A program made the position numbers and the translations under genes. The notes beneath the pieces are model-generated. The model saw nothing but the letters and a program-made list of their open reading frames with translations, was not told where the DNA came from and made no database searches. Below are positions 46,460-55,924 of a DNA stretch of 64,000 nt, piece after piece. Positions within the stretch are counted from its first letter, which is position 1. The number at the start of each line of letters is the position of its first letter. Origin of the DNA: Ancylobacter sp. WKF20 (lineage in GTDB: Bacteria > Pseudomonadota > Alphaproteobacteria > Rhizobiales > Xanthobacteraceae). Location of the stretch: NCBI RefSeq assembly GCF_029760895.1, contig NZ_CP121679.1, positions 744,001-808,000 on the forward strand. Direction: 5' to 3'.

Positions 46460-48130
46460 TCAGTTCCGGAAGACCATGCAGCCGAAGTCGCTGCGCTTCA
46501 GCGCGGCGCAGGCCTTGCGGGCCGCGGCCTCGGCATCGAAGCCAGCGAAGCGGGCGCGCACGACATTGGACTTGACCGCCTCGGTGTAGGGATCGGCCTT
46601 GGAGAGGGCCGAGCCAGCCTTCTGCTTGGCCTTGGCGAGCTGGGCACGGGCGTCGGTCTCGCTGCCATAGGCGCCGATCTGGATGCCCCAGCCACCGGCA
46701 CGGGGGCGGGCGGCGGTTTCGGCGCGCTCGGTCTCCTGCATCGGAATTTCGGTTGGGCCGGCGCTGGCGAGCTGAACCTTCTTGATGGCCTGCTGGGCGG
46801 GCGCCGCAGCCGGCGCGGCCGCCACCGTCTGGCCGGTGCTGGTGAAGGCCAGAGTGCCAAGGATGCCGGGCTGGTTGCTGAAGGTGGCGGTGGGCGCGGC
46901 GGGGCGCGCGACCGGAACGGTCTTCACAGCCACGGGGACGATCGGGCTGGCGGCGCCGGCGACCGTGGTCGGAGCGGCCGCGCGGACCGACGGGGTCGGC
47001 ACGGAGGCGGTCGTCATCTCATCGGTCTCGCCCGGAGCCGGCAGGGCGGCGGCGGAGGCCATAGCGACGCGCGGATTGGCGGTGGGAACCGGAATGACCT
47101 CGGGGGCCGCGGCGACTGCCGCCACGGGCGCCGGCGTCGGGGCCTGAGCGACGGCGACAGGCGCGGCGGCGACCGCGATATCGTCGACGGCGCCCGGAGC
47201 GGTGTTCATGCGGGCGACCATCTGGCGGCCGGCATAAGCGCGGGGCAGGGCTTCGGTGACGAGGGCCGCCATCCGGTTGTCGCGAGAGGCGGCGCTGGCG
47301 CCACCCATGACGACGGCAATGACATACCGCCCGTCGCGCTTCACGCTGGTCAGCAGGTTGAAGCCGGACGCGTTGGTGTAGCCGGTCTTGATGCCGTCCA
47401 CGCCCTCGATGCGGCCGAGCATCCGGTTGTGATTACGGATCGCGACGCCGCGATACATGAAGCTGCGCTTCTCGAAATAGGCGTAGTAGGTCGGGAACCG
47501 CTCCTGGATCGCGCGGCCGAGCGTGGCGAGATCGCGTGCCGTGGTGACCTGCTGCGGATCGGGCAGACCGTTCGGATTCTTGAAGGTGGTGCGCGACATG
47601 CCCAGCGAGCGGGCGCGCTGCGTCATGCGGCGGGCGAAGGACGACGAATCGCCCGCGAGGTTCTCGGCGATCACCACCGCGACATCATTGGCCGAACGGG
47701 TGACCAGCGCCTGGATCGCGTCCTCGACGGAGATGGTGGAGCCGGCCTTCACGCCGAGCTTGGAGGGCTGCTGCGCCGCCGCATAGGCGGAGACCCGAAG
47801 CTGGGAGTCGAGGCGAAGCCGCCGGGCCTCAAGCTGCTCGAACAGCAGGTACAGCGTCATCACCTTGGTGACGGACGCCGGGTGACGGAGCGCGTCGGCG
47901 TTCTCTTCGTGGAGGACGCGGCCCGTATTGGCGTCGATGACGATATCGGAGTAGCCGCGCTGCCAGATGCCGTCATTGGCGACGGTGCGGGTGACCGCGG
48001 CCTTGTTGCGCGCCTGCTTCGGCTTCTTTTTCGACGCCGCCTCAGCGACGCCCCCGCCCAGCAATGACGCCGCCAGCAACACCACGCCGGCACGCATGGC
48101 ATACGTGCCGATAAGCCCCGGAACCCGCAT
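46460..48130 (-). CDS. D-alanyl-D-alanine carboxypeptidase with SPOR domain
   Basis: Periplasmic penicillin-binding protein of the low-molecular-mass type that trims D-Ala from peptidoglycan. It has 556 residues. A signal peptide (about 1-31) precedes the peptidase domain with SxxK (SVTK), SxN (SAN in TRSANDVAVV) and KTG (GIKTGYTNASGF), so it should be active. An Ala/Pro/Val-rich linker of about 170 residues follows, and the C-terminal SPOR domain (GWGIQIGAYGSETDARAQL) targets denuded septal glycan. The ribosomal start is ATG at 48130. The arrangement suggests a role in division or septal growth. Confidence 0.93.
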   Translation of the reverse strand: MRVPGLIGTYAMRAGVVLLAASLLGGGVAEAASKKKPKQARNKAAVTRTVANDGIWQRGYSDIVIDANTGRVLHEENADALRHPASVTKVMTLYLLFEQLEARRLRLDSQLRVSAYAAAQQPSKLGVKAGSTISVEDAIQALVTRSANDVAVVIAENLAGDSSSFARRMTQRARSLGMSRTTFKNPNGLPDPQQVTTARDLATLGRAIQERFPTYYAYFEKRSFMYRGVAIRNHNRMLGRIEGVDGIKTGYTNASGFNLLTSVKRDGRYVIAVVMGGASAASRDNRMAALVTEALPRAYAGRQMVARMNTAPGAVDDIAVAAAPVAVAQAPTPAPVAAVAAAPEVIPVPTANPRVAMASAAALPAPGETDEMTTASVPTPSVRAAAPTTVAGAASPIVPVAVKTVPVARPAAPTATFSNQPGILGTLAFTSTGQTVAAAPAAAPAQQAIKKVQLASAGPTEIPMQETERAETAARPRAGGWGIQIGAYGSETDARAQLAKAKQKAGSALSKADPYTEAVKSNVVRARFAGFDAEAAARKACAALKRSDFGCMVFRN

Positions 48131-48486
48131 CTACCTGTCTCGCCTACTCATCTCGGCTAGCGCCGGTACACTACGATCGGCAGGCCTTCGGCAAAGCCGC
48201 ACGCATCCGGCGCACTAGCCCTGAACTGAAGGAACGTTGCCGAGCGATCACTTCGCAAACCTTAAGAAGAGTGCGGTTACGAAGTGGTAAACCCCAGGCC
48301 CATCATCCCTCTCGATGTGGCGATAAAATGGGCTGGTACCCTTGTGTGGGCCTGTCATGTTGCGATGCACAAAAATGCCTTGACGATCATGTTGCGGCGC
48401 ATTAGAACAATCACAGGGAGACGCTTCCCAAGCGGCGCGAGTGGGCAGAACCCGGCACGCGTGAAACAACACAGGAGCAGGCGATC
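48131..48486 (+). other. Divergent regulatory gap between carboxypeptidase and phasin
   Basis: A 356-bp stretch without a gene. The phasin promoter and candidate PhaR site occupy 48361-48410. The dacA-side half shows no clear promoter. A ribosome binding site AGGAGCAGG lies just before the phasin ATG. Confidence 0.6.
48361..48408 (+). promoter_or_regulatory. Phasin promoter with candidate PhaR operator
   Basis: CTTGAC (48379-48384) and TAGAAC (48403-48408) are spaced 18 bp apart. Immediately upstream, TGCGATGCA (48361-48369) is a TGC-N3-GCA palindrome like the sites bound by the PHB regulator PhaR/AniA. Repression when no PHB granules are present would be expected. Confidence 0.5.
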
Positions 48487-48822
48487 ATGCAGAACATCGA
48501 CGACCTCCAGAAGCTGGGCAAAGACAACCTCGAACTGGCCATGAAGAGCTTCGGCACCGTGTCGAAGGGTGTTCAGGCGATCGCCGTCGAGATGGCCGAT
48601 TATTCGAAGAAGTCCTTCGAGGAGAGCACTGCGACGGCTGAGAAGCTGTTCGGCGCCAAGACCCTCGACAAGGCGGTCGAGATCCAGTCGGACTATTTCA
48701 AGCACGCCTATGAGAGCTTCGTCTCGCAGGCGACCAAGCTCGGCGAGCTGTATGCCGATCTCGCCAAGGAGAGCTATAAGCCCTACGAAGGCATCATCGC
48801 CAAGATCCCCGGCGCGAAGTGA
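48487..48822 (+). CDS. Phasin family protein
   Basis: Granule-associated protein that coats polyhydroxybutyrate inclusions. It has 111 residues, the normal size, and is almost entirely helical. The signature MADYSKKSFEESTATAEKLFGAKTLDKAVEIQSDYFK falls in two conserved halves, and AYESFVSQATKLGELYADLA ends the helical region. No PHB synthase or depolymerase is adjacent. A terminator with GCAA tetraloop follows at 48904. Confidence 0.93.
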   Translation: MQNIDDLQKLGKDNLELAMKSFGTVSKGVQAIAVEMADYSKKSFEESTATAEKLFGAKTLDKAVEIQSDYFKHAYESFVSQATKLGELYADLAKESYKPYEGIIAKIPGAK

Positions 48823-48903
48823 TCCTTCGCGAAATGTGATCAGCGCGGTTCAGGCGTTTCCGGCTTGCGGTAGCCGCGGAGCCCGGTGCCGAACAGAGTT
48901 TTT

Positions 48904-48935
48904 GAAAGGCCCGGCCGCAAGGTCGGGCCTTTCTC
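48904..48935 (+). terminator. Phasin terminator
   Basis: A 13-bp stem (48904-48916 with 48921-48933, including one G-U pair) closed by a GCAA tetraloop, ending in TTTCTCGTT. It is 82 bp after the phasin stop. The rest of the 48823-49122 gap shows no gene. Confidence 0.8.
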
Positions 48936-49122
48936 GTTGCTGGGTGATTTCGAGCGTGTGGCGATGCTGTGACACGACAAGGCTACCGCCGCGCAAGCTT
49001 GAACGGCTCCATTGTCACCGGATTGCGACAGAGAGACCCGATCGGGCCTCTGGCGCGAGTGGGGGGCGCTACCTATTATGTCTGAGCAAGCCCCGGCATG
49101 TTGCCGGTAAGGTCCAGCCTGA

Positions 49123-49494
49123 ATGTCAGCATCTGATATCGAAACGCTGCCCCTGATCCTGATGGCCGACGACGAGCGTCGTCGGCGCAGCGACAGCCCG
49201 CCGGGGACGGCGGTGATTACCCGGACGAAGCCGCAGGTGAAGCGGCCAAGCCTCTACCGGGTGCTCCTGCTCAACGACGACTACACGCCAATGGAGTTCG
49301 TCGTGCACGTGCTGGAGCACTTCTTCACCAAAAACCGGGAGGAAGCCACCCAGATCATGCTGCACGTGCATCAGCATGGCGTGGGCGAGTGCGGCGTCTA
49401 CACCTATGAAGTGGCCGAGACAAAGGTCACCCAGGTGATGGACTTCGCACGCAAGCATCAGCATCCTTTGCAGTGCGTCATGGAGAAGAAGTGA
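49123..49494 (+). CDS. clpS: ClpA adaptor ClpS
   Basis: Adaptor that delivers N-degron proteins to ClpAP. It has 123 residues, with an N-terminal arm of about 40 residues before the core. The binding motif [20 protein letters not shown] carries the conserved Asn-Asp-Asp, and the [21 protein letters not shown] block forms the rest of the N-degron pocket. A second ATG at 49162 could start a shorter form (110 residues). clpA follows after 31 bp. Confidence 0.96.
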   Translation: MSASDIETLPLILMADDERRRRSDSPPGTAVITRTKPQVKRPSLYRVLLLNDDYTPMEFVVHVLEHFFTKNREEATQIMLHVHQHGVGECGVYTYEVAETKVTQVMDFARKHQHPLQCVMEKK

Positions 49495-49525
49495 CGCCCC
49501 GCGACGGCTAAACGAAGAGGTCCCG

Positions 49526-51982
49526 ATGCCCACCTTCTCCCGCAGCCTCGAGCAGTCGCTTCATCGGGCCCTCGCGCTCGCCAATGAACGCCACCACGAG
49601 TACGCCACCCTCGAGCACCTGCTGCTGTCGCTGGTCGACGACCAGGATTCGGCGGCGGTCATGCGCGCCTGCAACGTCGATCTCGAAAAGCTCCGCCGCA
49701 ATCTCGTCGAGTACATCGACACCGAGCTCGACAATCTCGTGCAGGATGGCGGCGAGGACTCCAAACCCACCGCCGGTTTTCAGCGCGTCATCCAGCGCGC
49801 GGTGATCCATGTCCAGTCGTCCGGTCGCGAAGAGGTGACCGGCGCCAACGTTCTCGTGGCGATCTTCGCCGAACGCGAGAGCCACGCGGCCTATTTCCTG
49901 CAAGAGCAGGACATGACCCGCTATGATGCGGTGAACTACATCAGTCACGGCATCGCCAAGCGCGCCGGCATGTCGGAAAGCCGTCCTGTCCGTGGCGCCG
50001 AGGAGGAGACGGAGACGAAGACCGGGGAGGACACCAAGAAGAAGGCCGATGCGCTCGACGCCTATTGCGTGAACCTCAACAAGAAGGCGCGCGAAGGCAA
50101 GATCGACCCGCTCATCGGTCGGGACAGCGAGATTCACCGCACCATCCAGGTGCTGTGCCGCCGCTCCAAGAACAACCCGCTCTTCGTGGGCGATCCCGGC
50201 GTGGGCAAGACCGCCATCGCCGAGGGCCTCGCGCGGCGCATCGTCAACGGCGAAGTGCCGGAGGTGCTGAGAAAGGCCACCGTCTTCTCGCTCGACATGG
50301 GCGCGCTGCTGGCCGGCACCCGCTACCGCGGCGATTTCGAGGAGCGCCTCAAGCAGGTGGTCAAGGAGATCGAGGCCTATCCCGACGCCATCATGTTCAT
50401 CGACGAGATTCACACCGTCATCGGTGCCGGTGCGACGTCGGGCGGCGCGATGGATGCCTCCAACCTCCTCAAGCCGGCCCTCGCCGCCGGCACGCTGCGC
50501 TGCATCGGCTCGACGACCTACAAGGAGTACCGCCAGTACTTCGAGAAGGATCGCGCCCTTGTGCGTCGCTTCCAGAAGATCGACGTGCCGGAGCCGACGG
50601 TGCCGGATGCGATCGAGATCCTGAAGGGGCTTAAGCCTTATTTCGAGGACTATCACCGCCTGCGCTACACGAATGAGGCGATCAAGGCGGCGGTGGAGCT
50701 CTCGGCCCGCTACATCCACGACCGCAAGCTGCCGGACAAGGCGATCGACATCATCGACGAATCCGGCGCGGCGCAGATGCTTCTGCCGGAAGGCCGGCGC
50801 AAGAAGACCATCGGCGTCAAGGAGATCGAGGCGACGATTGCCACCATCGCCCGCATCCCCCCGAAGACCGTCTCGAAGAGCGACACGGAAGTGCTCGCCG
50901 GCCTCGAGACCACGCTGAAGCGTGTGGTGTACGGCCAGGACAAGGCGATCGAGGCGCTGGCGTCGGCGATCAAGCTCGCCCGTGCCGGCCTGCGCGAGCC
51001 GGAGAAGCCGATCGGCTCCTACCTGTTCTCGGGCCCGACTGGCGTAGGCAAGACGGAAGTCGCCAAGCAGCTGGCGTCGAGCCTCGGCGTGGAGCTCCTG
51101 CGCTTCGACATGTCGGAGTATATGGAGCGGCACACCATCTCGCGGCTCATCGGCGCGCCTCCCGGCTATGTCGGCTTCGACCAGGGTGGACTGCTGACCG
51201 ATGGCATCGACCAGCACCCGCATTGCGTGCTGCTGCTCGACGAGATCGAAAAGGCGCATCCCGATCTGTTCAACATCCTGTTGCAGGTGATGGACCACGG
51301 GAAGCTGACGGACCACAACGGCAAGCAGGTCGATTTCCGCAACGTCATTCTCATCATGACGACGAATGCCGGCGCGGCGGACCTGTCCAAGTCGGCCTTC
51401 GGCTTCACCCGCTCCAAGCGGGAAGGGGACGATGTGGAGGCGATCAACCGACTCTTCGCGCCGGAGTTCCGCAACCGCCTCGACGCCATCATCACCTTCG
51501 CGCATCTCACCAACGAGGTCATCGCGCTGGTGGTGGAGAAGTTCGTCCTCCAACTCGAGGCGCAGCTCGCCGACCGCAACGTCACGATCGAGCTGTCGGA
51601 CGAGGCGACCGCGTGGCTGGTGGAGCGTGGCTATGACCAGCAGATGGGCGCGCGACCCATGGGCCGCGTGATCCAGGAGCACATCAAGAAGGCGCTGGCC
51701 GACGAGGTGCTGTTCGGCAAGCTGCGCTCCGGCGGTCATGTCCGTGTTGTGCTGAAGACCGATGAGGATGGCGACTCCTCGCTCACCTTCGAGTTCCCGG
51801 AGGGGCCGATCACCCCGAAGCCGGAGAAGATCGAGCCGGTGAAGGCCAAGCGCGCCCCGCGCCGCAAGGCGCCCGCCAAGGCGGCACCCAAGGTGGCGAA
51901 GGCCACCAAGCCGGCGGGTGAGGGCGGTCGTCCTCGTCCTGGCGGCTCCAAGGTGCCCAAGGTGCCGCTCGTGAAGGCCTGA
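49526..51982 (+). CDS. clpA: ATP-dependent Clp protease ATP-binding subunit ClpA
   Basis: Hexameric AAA+ unfoldase that feeds ClpP. It has 818 residues against about 758 in E. coli. The N domain (about 1-145) binds ClpS. The first P-loop GDPGVGKT is near residue 222 and the second GPTGVGKTE near 503. The ClpP-docking loop FGF (in [10 protein letters not shown]) replaces the E. coli IGL, as in relatives. The extra length is a C-terminal basic Lys/Ala/Pro-rich tail of about 50 residues (from [20 protein letters not shown]). A terminator follows at 52004. Confidence 0.97.
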   Translation: MPTFSRSLEQSLHRALALANERHHEYATLEHLLLSLVDDQDSAAVMRACNVDLEKLRRNLVEYIDTELDNLVQDGGEDSKPTAGFQRVIQRAVIHVQSSGREEVTGANVLVAIFAERESHAAYFLQEQDMTRYDAVNYISHGIAKRAGMSESRPVRGAEEETETKTGEDTKKKADALDAYCVNLNKKAREGKIDPLIGRDSEIHRTIQVLCRRSKNNPLFVGDPGVGKTAIAEGLARRIVNGEVPEVLRKATVFSLDMGALLAGTRYRGDFEERLKQVVKEIEAYPDAIMFIDEIHTVIGAGATSGGAMDASNLLKPALAAGTLRCIGSTTYKEYRQYFEKDRALVRRFQKIDVPEPTVPDAIEILKGLKPYFEDYHRLRYTNEAIKAAVELSARYIHDRKLPDKAIDIIDESGAAQMLLPEGRRKKTIGVKEIEATIATIARIPPKTVSKSDTEVLAGLETTLKRVVYGQDKAIEALASAIKLARAGLREPEKPIGSYLFSGPTGVGKTEVAKQLASSLGVELLRFDMSEYMERHTISRLIGAPPGYVGFDQGGLLTDGIDQHPHCVLLLDEIEKAHPDLFNILLQVMDHGKLTDHNGKQVDFRNVILIMTTNAGAADLSKSAFGFTRSKREGDDVEAINRLFAPEFRNRLDAIITFAHLTNEVIALVVEKFVLQLEAQLADRNVTIELSDEATAWLVERGYDQQMGARPMGRVIQEHIKKALADEVLFGKLRSGGHVRVVLKTDEDGDSSLTFEFPEGPITPKPEKIEPVKAKRAPRRKAPAKAAPKVAKATKPAGEGGRPRPGGSKVPKVPLVKA

Positions 51983-52003
51983 ACCGATCAGCCTGAAAAA
52001 CAG

Positions 52004-52032
52004 CCCCGCCGGGTCATGCCGGCGGGGTTTTT
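52004..52032 (+). terminator. clpA terminator
   Basis: A 9-bp stem CCCCGCCGG/CCGGCGGGG with a 6-base loop is followed by TTTTT. It lies 22 bp after the clpA stop; an A5 run just before the stem means it could also act on the other strand. Confidence 0.9.
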
Positions 52033-52118
52033 CGTTGATGGTGCCTTGGTGTGGCTGACCGGCATCTGAGGCCGGGGCGCGCCGAAGGAGGCGCTTGACC
52101 CCACCGGGTGAAGGGTCG

Positions 52119-52889
52119 ATGAACGGGCGTCCCGTTGAGCCCTCGATGTCTCCCGTGCCCGAGCTTGCGCCACCTGCCCAGCTTTCCGCCACCCGCTGGT
52201 TTCTGCGCGGCATGGCGGGTTCTCTTGCCGTGCCCGGCTTCGTGCTGGTGGCGACCTTCGTTGGCTTTGGTGGCCTGCTGCACGATGTCGGCTTTCCGAT
52301 TGGCGCGGGACTGCTCTCCACCCTGTTCATCTGGGCATTGCCGGCCCAGGTGATTCTCGTCGGCGGCATCGGTGCGGGTGCCTCCCTCCCGGCCGTCGCG
52401 GTGGCCGTGTGTCTTTCGGGCGTGCGCCTCTTGCCGATGGTCGTCTCGGTAATGCCGCTGATGCGCGGGCCGAAGCCCCGGCTGTGGCGCGAACTGGTCT
52501 GCGCGCATTTCATCGCCATGACCATGTGGGTGGAAGCCCTGCGCCTGCTGCCGCATGTGCCCAAGGTGGGGCAGCCCACCTATGCGATGGGCCTCGGCAC
52601 CGGCATGACCCTGATGAGCATGGCCGGCACGGCCTTCGGCTTCTATCTGACGAACGTTCTGCCGGGACCGTTCGCTGTCGCCCTGCTGCTGCTGACGCCG
52701 ATCTCCTTCACCATCCTCTTGGTGCGCAACGCAAAGGCGCCCGTGGACTGGCTGGCGATCGGCCTGGGCGCTGCCATTTCGCCACTTGCGGTGAATTCTC
52801 CGGGCGGCCTGGATCTTTTCTGGGCCGGCGTCGGCGGTGGCACGCTCGCCTTCTTGATCGCCCGTTACGGTTTCCGGAAGGCGGCATGA
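52119..52889 (+). CDS. azlC: Branched-chain amino acid exporter subunit AzlC
   Basis: Large subunit of the AzlCD exporter. It has 256 residues from the chosen ATG at 52119 and about seven hydrophobic segments. The family start region WFLRGMAGSLAVPGFVLVATFVGFGGL and IGAGASLPAVAVAVCLSGVRLLPMVVSVMPL are typical. Its stop overlaps the azlD ATG (ATGA). Substrate specificity (leucine analogues, other amino acids) cannot be read from the sequence. Confidence 0.88.
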   Translation: MNGRPVEPSMSPVPELAPPAQLSATRWFLRGMAGSLAVPGFVLVATFVGFGGLLHDVGFPIGAGLLSTLFIWALPAQVILVGGIGAGASLPAVAVAVCLSGVRLLPMVVSVMPLMRGPKPRLWRELVCAHFIAMTMWVEALRLLPHVPKVGQPTYAMGLGTGMTLMSMAGTAFGFYLTNVLPGPFAVALLLLTPISFTILLVRNAKAPVDWLAIGLGAAISPLAVNSPGGLDLFWAGVGGGTLAFLIARYGFRKAA

Positions 52890-53239
52890 GCTTCATCCAG
52901 ACGGAACTCGGCGCGGTGCTCGTCGTGCTCATCGTCGGCTTTCTGCCGAACGAGGTCTGGCGCGTGCTTGGCGTGCTGTTCGGTCGCCGAATCGACGAAG
53001 ACGGCCTGTGGATGCAATGGGTGCGCGCCGTGGCGACGGCGCTACTCGCGGCCGTCGTCGCGCGCCTGCTGCTTGTGCCGAACGGCGCGCTGGTGGCGCT
53101 GCCCTTCTGGCTGCGCGCCGGCTCCGTGCTGATGGGGCTCGGCGGCTTTCTCGCCTTTCGCCGCTCGGTTCTCGCCGGTGTCCTCGCCGCCGAGGCGCTG
53201 CTCGTTGCCGGCGCCTGGTGGCTCGGGGTTGGTGGCTGA
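52886..53239 (+). CDS. azlD: AzlD domain protein
   Basis: Small subunit of the AzlCD exporter, 117 residues with four hydrophobic segments. The family motif VGFLPNEVWRVLGVL is at residues 17-31. It is translationally coupled to azlC by the ATGA overlap. It converges on the HIT gene (12 bp between stops). Confidence 0.87.
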   Translation: MSFIQTELGAVLVVLIVGFLPNEVWRVLGVLFGRRIDEDGLWMQWVRAVATALLAAVVARLLLVPNGALVALPFWLRAGSVLMGLGGFLAFRRSVLAGVLAAEALLVAGAWWLGVGG

Positions 53240-53251
53240 CACCCGCCATCT

Positions 53252-53674
53252 CTAGCCGGCGAGGGCGGCCTTCAGCTTCGCGGCATTCTCGGTCAGGATT
53301 TCCGGCGCTTCCATTTTGGATTGCGGCGGCAGCAGCTCGATGCCCTCGAAGCGCGGAATCACATGCACATGCAGGTGGAACACCACTTGTCCGCCGGCCG
53401 TCTCGTTGAACTGCTGCACGGTGATGCCATCCGCGCCGAAGGCGCTCATCTGCGCCAGAGCGACCTTCTTGGCGACCTGGATGACATGGGCGAGATCATC
53501 AGGGGCGATGTCGAGAATGTTGCGCGCCGGTACCTTGGGGATGACCAGCGTGTGTCCCGTCGAGCGCGGCATGATGTCGAGAAAGGCGAAGGCCTTCTCG
53601 TCTTCATAGACGCGGTGCGCCGGCAGCTCGCCGCGCAGGATCTTGGCGAAGATGTTGTTGGGATCGTAGGCCAT
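53252..53674 (-). CDS. HIT family hydrolase
   Basis: Histidine-triad nucleotide-binding protein, probably acting on AMP-lysine or similar phosphoramidates. It has 140 residues. The His triad is in HLHVHVIPRF. The N-terminal NNIFAKILRGELPAHRVYEDEKAFAFLDIMP is the canonical family block. The start is ATG at 53674. It is the last gene of the minus-strand run that starts at ridA. Confidence 0.95.
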   Translation of the reverse strand: MAYDPNNIFAKILRGELPAHRVYEDEKAFAFLDIMPRSTGHTLVIPKVPARNILDIAPDDLAHVIQVAKKVALAQMSAFGADGITVQQFNETAGGQVVFHLHVHVIPRFEGIELLPPQSKMEAPEILTENAAKLKAALAG

Positions 53675-53722
53675 GACGTCCTCCCCTGTTGCGGCTCCTG
53701 ATCGCAAGCCGGGCCGCGTGGG

Positions 53723-55021
53723 TCAAGGCTCCTCCTCGGGCGGCGTGCTGGCGAGGTCGTGGCGGAACGGGCCGGCATCGGCGAGTTCCGTCCCGAGCTC
53801 GGCCATATAGCGGCGCTCGCTGGCGAGGTAATTGGCCACGGCGGCGCGCAGGCCGGGATCGGCGATGTAATGGGCCGAGCGCGTCGTCACCGGCAGATAG
53901 CCGCGTGCCAGCTTGTGCTCCCCCTGCGCCCCAGCCTCGACCGTCCCGAGCCCGCGGGAGATCGCGAACTCGATGGCCTGGTGGTAGCAGACCTCGAAAT
54001 GCAGGAAGGGGTGATGCTCGATCGCGCCCCAGTGGCGACCATAGAGCGTGTCGGGCCCAATGAAGTTTATCGCCCCGGCGATCCAGCGTCCCGCCCGCTT
54101 GGCCATGACCAGCAGGATCTGGTCGGCCATGCGCTCGCCGATCAGCGCATAGAAGGCGCGGGTGAGGTAGGGGCGCCCCCATTTGCGGGCGCCGGTCTCC
54201 AGATAGAAGGCGAAGAAGGCGTCCCACACCTCCTCCGTCAGGTCCGCGCCGGTGAGCCAGTGGATGGTGACGCCTGCCTCCAGCGCCTCGCGCCGCTCGC
54301 GCCTGATCGCCTTGCGCTTGCGGGACGCAAGCTCACCCAGAAATGCCTCATAGTCGCCATAGCCGCGATTGTGCCAGTGGAACTGCTGGTCGGTGCGCGG
54401 CAGAAAGTTCTGGTCTTCCAGCGCGGTGGCATCGGCTTCGGTGAGGAACGTCGCATGCACGGAGGAGACGCGGCGCATGTTCGCCAGCGTCACCAGCCCA
54501 CCAGCGAGGGCGGCACGGACGGCTTCCCCCGGCGCGTCGGGGCTTGCCATGAGGCGCGGGCCGGTCGCCGGGGTGAACGGTACGGAGACCTGAAGCTTGG
54601 GGTAATAGCGCCCGCCGGCGCGCTGATAGGCCTCCGCCCAACCATGGTCGAAGACGTATTCGCCTTGCGAGTGCGATTTGAGATAGGCCGGGCACGCCCC
54701 GATGACGCGGCCCTCCTCATCCTCAAGCACGAGATGCTGCGGCAGCCAGCCGGTCTCGGCACAGGCCGACCCTGATTCTTCCAGCGCGCTCAGAAAAGCG
54801 TGGGAAACGAAGGGGTTGAGGACCGGCTTCGCAAGCGGCGCTGCAGCGACTTCAACGGTCGATCCAGAGATCCTTTTTTTCTCGAGATCATTATTTATCA
54901 ATGACTTCGATGAGTTATCTAATGTGAGCTGCGAGCCACTGGCGGCGCACCGATTCCAGGCGTCGGCGGGAATCGCAGCGATGTCGCTCTCGACCCGGAG
55001 GGTGAACGTGCTGTCAGGCAT
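53723..55021 (-). CDS. GNAT-like protein (PF04339/DUF482 group) with AT-rich insertion
   Basis: Conserved protein related to FemAB and GNAT acyltransferases, with 432 residues. The family blocks PYLTRAFYALIGERMADQILLVMAKRAGR and LHFEVCYHQAIEFAISRGLGTVEAGAQGEHKLARGYLPVTTRSAHY are intact. Between Ala26 and Asn69 there is a polar segment of about 42 residues (SGSQLTLDNSSKSLINNDLE and on) that I do not expect in the family; its DNA (54818-54943) is strikingly AT-rich. The start is ATG at 55021 (MPDSTFTLRVES). The substrate is unknown; peptidoglycan or lipid acylation are possible. Confidence 0.85.
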   Translation of the reverse strand: MPDSTFTLRVESDIAAIPADAWNRCAASGSQLTLDNSSKSLINNDLEKKRISGSTVEVAAAPLAKPVLNPFVSHAFLSALEESGSACAETGWLPQHLVLEDEEGRVIGACPAYLKSHSQGEYVFDHGWAEAYQRAGGRYYPKLQVSVPFTPATGPRLMASPDAPGEAVRAALAGGLVTLANMRRVSSVHATFLTEADATALEDQNFLPRTDQQFHWHNRGYGDYEAFLGELASRKRKAIRRERREALEAGVTIHWLTGADLTEEVWDAFFAFYLETGARKWGRPYLTRAFYALIGERMADQILLVMAKRAGRWIAGAINFIGPDTLYGRHWGAIEHHPFLHFEVCYHQAIEFAISRGLGTVEAGAQGEHKLARGYLPVTTRSAHYIADPGLRAAVANYLASERRYMAELGTELADAGPFRHDLASTPPEEEP

Positions 55022-55156
55022 GGGGGTGGGATGGCTCGTGCGGGATGGGGCAGCGCTAGTCTGCGCGCCTTTGCGAGCGAACGGAAGCGAGCTCACGACC
55101 TTGCGAAGTGCCGCATCGGCATCCCTGAGCGACAGGCACGGCGCGTCCCTCAGCTC

Positions 55157-55921
55157 TCAGGGGCGGAAGCCCTCGAAGATCATCTGGTCGGCATGCCGCG
55201 CCGCCGTCGCGCGATCCTGCGCCGAGCGGACGGTCCAGGTCAGCACGGCGACCCCATGGGTGCGCTGCGCCCAGGTGACCGCCTCCGAGGGCAGCTCCTT
55301 GACGTAGTGGGCGAGGAAATGGGGCTGCATCTCCGCAAAGGGCTCAAGCGCGCCCCAGGCGCTCTTGGTCTCCGGTGTGAGGAAGTCCCACTCCGGGTCG
55401 TCATAGCGGTGCTCCATGGTGAAGCCGCGCGGGATATGCGGCGCCAGCTGGCGCACGCTGGCCACCAGAGCAGGATCGAACGACATCAGCGCCGCCGGAC
55501 CCTCATAGCCCGCCAACACCTCGACCGCCCGGCGCGCCACCGCGTCATTGCCGTCGAAATGGCTCTTGAGCTCGATGACCAGCGGCGTGCGGCCGGCGAC
55601 GCGCGCGAGCAGGTCGTCCAGCGTCATGGTGCGGTCGGACGTGCCGCGCAGCTCCAGTGCCTGGAACTGCGCGGTGCTGAGCGTCTTGGCCGGGCCGGTG
55701 CCGAGCGTCAGGCGCTCCAGCGTGTCGTCATGGAACACCATCGCCTCGCCATCGGCGGAGAGCTGGATGTCCACCTCGATGGCATAGTTGCCGGCGAGCG
55801 CCGCATCGACGGCGGAGGGCGTGTTCTCAATGATGCCAGCCGCCGCATCATGCAGCGCGCGATGGGCAATCGGCCGGGCGGTGAGCCAGGCCGGCGCTGC
55901 GGACGGGACGGGGACCGGCAT
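55157..55921 (-). CDS. Glycerophosphodiester phosphodiesterase family protein
   Basis: Hydrolyses glycerophosphodiesters to glycerol-3-phosphate and alcohol. It has 254 residues and no signal peptide, so it is cytoplasmic. The catalytic His and metal residues are in PIAHRALHDAAAGIIENT, then AIEVDIQLSADGEAMVFHDDTLERLT, and Glu-Lys in VIELKSHF. It follows ridA by 3 bp, so they are co-transcribed. It could also act on other phosphodiesters. Confidence 0.92.
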   Translation of the reverse strand: MPVPVPSAAPAWLTARPIAHRALHDAAAGIIENTPSAVDAALAGNYAIEVDIQLSADGEAMVFHDDTLERLTLGTGPAKTLSTAQFQALELRGTSDRTMTLDDLLARVAGRTPLVIELKSHFDGNDAVARRAVEVLAGYEGPAALMSFDPALVASVRQLAPHIPRGFTMEHRYDDPEWDFLTPETKSAWGALEPFAEMQPHFLAHYVKELPSEAVTWAQRTHGVAVLTWTVRSAQDRATAARHADQMIFEGFRP

Positions 55922-55924
55922 GGC

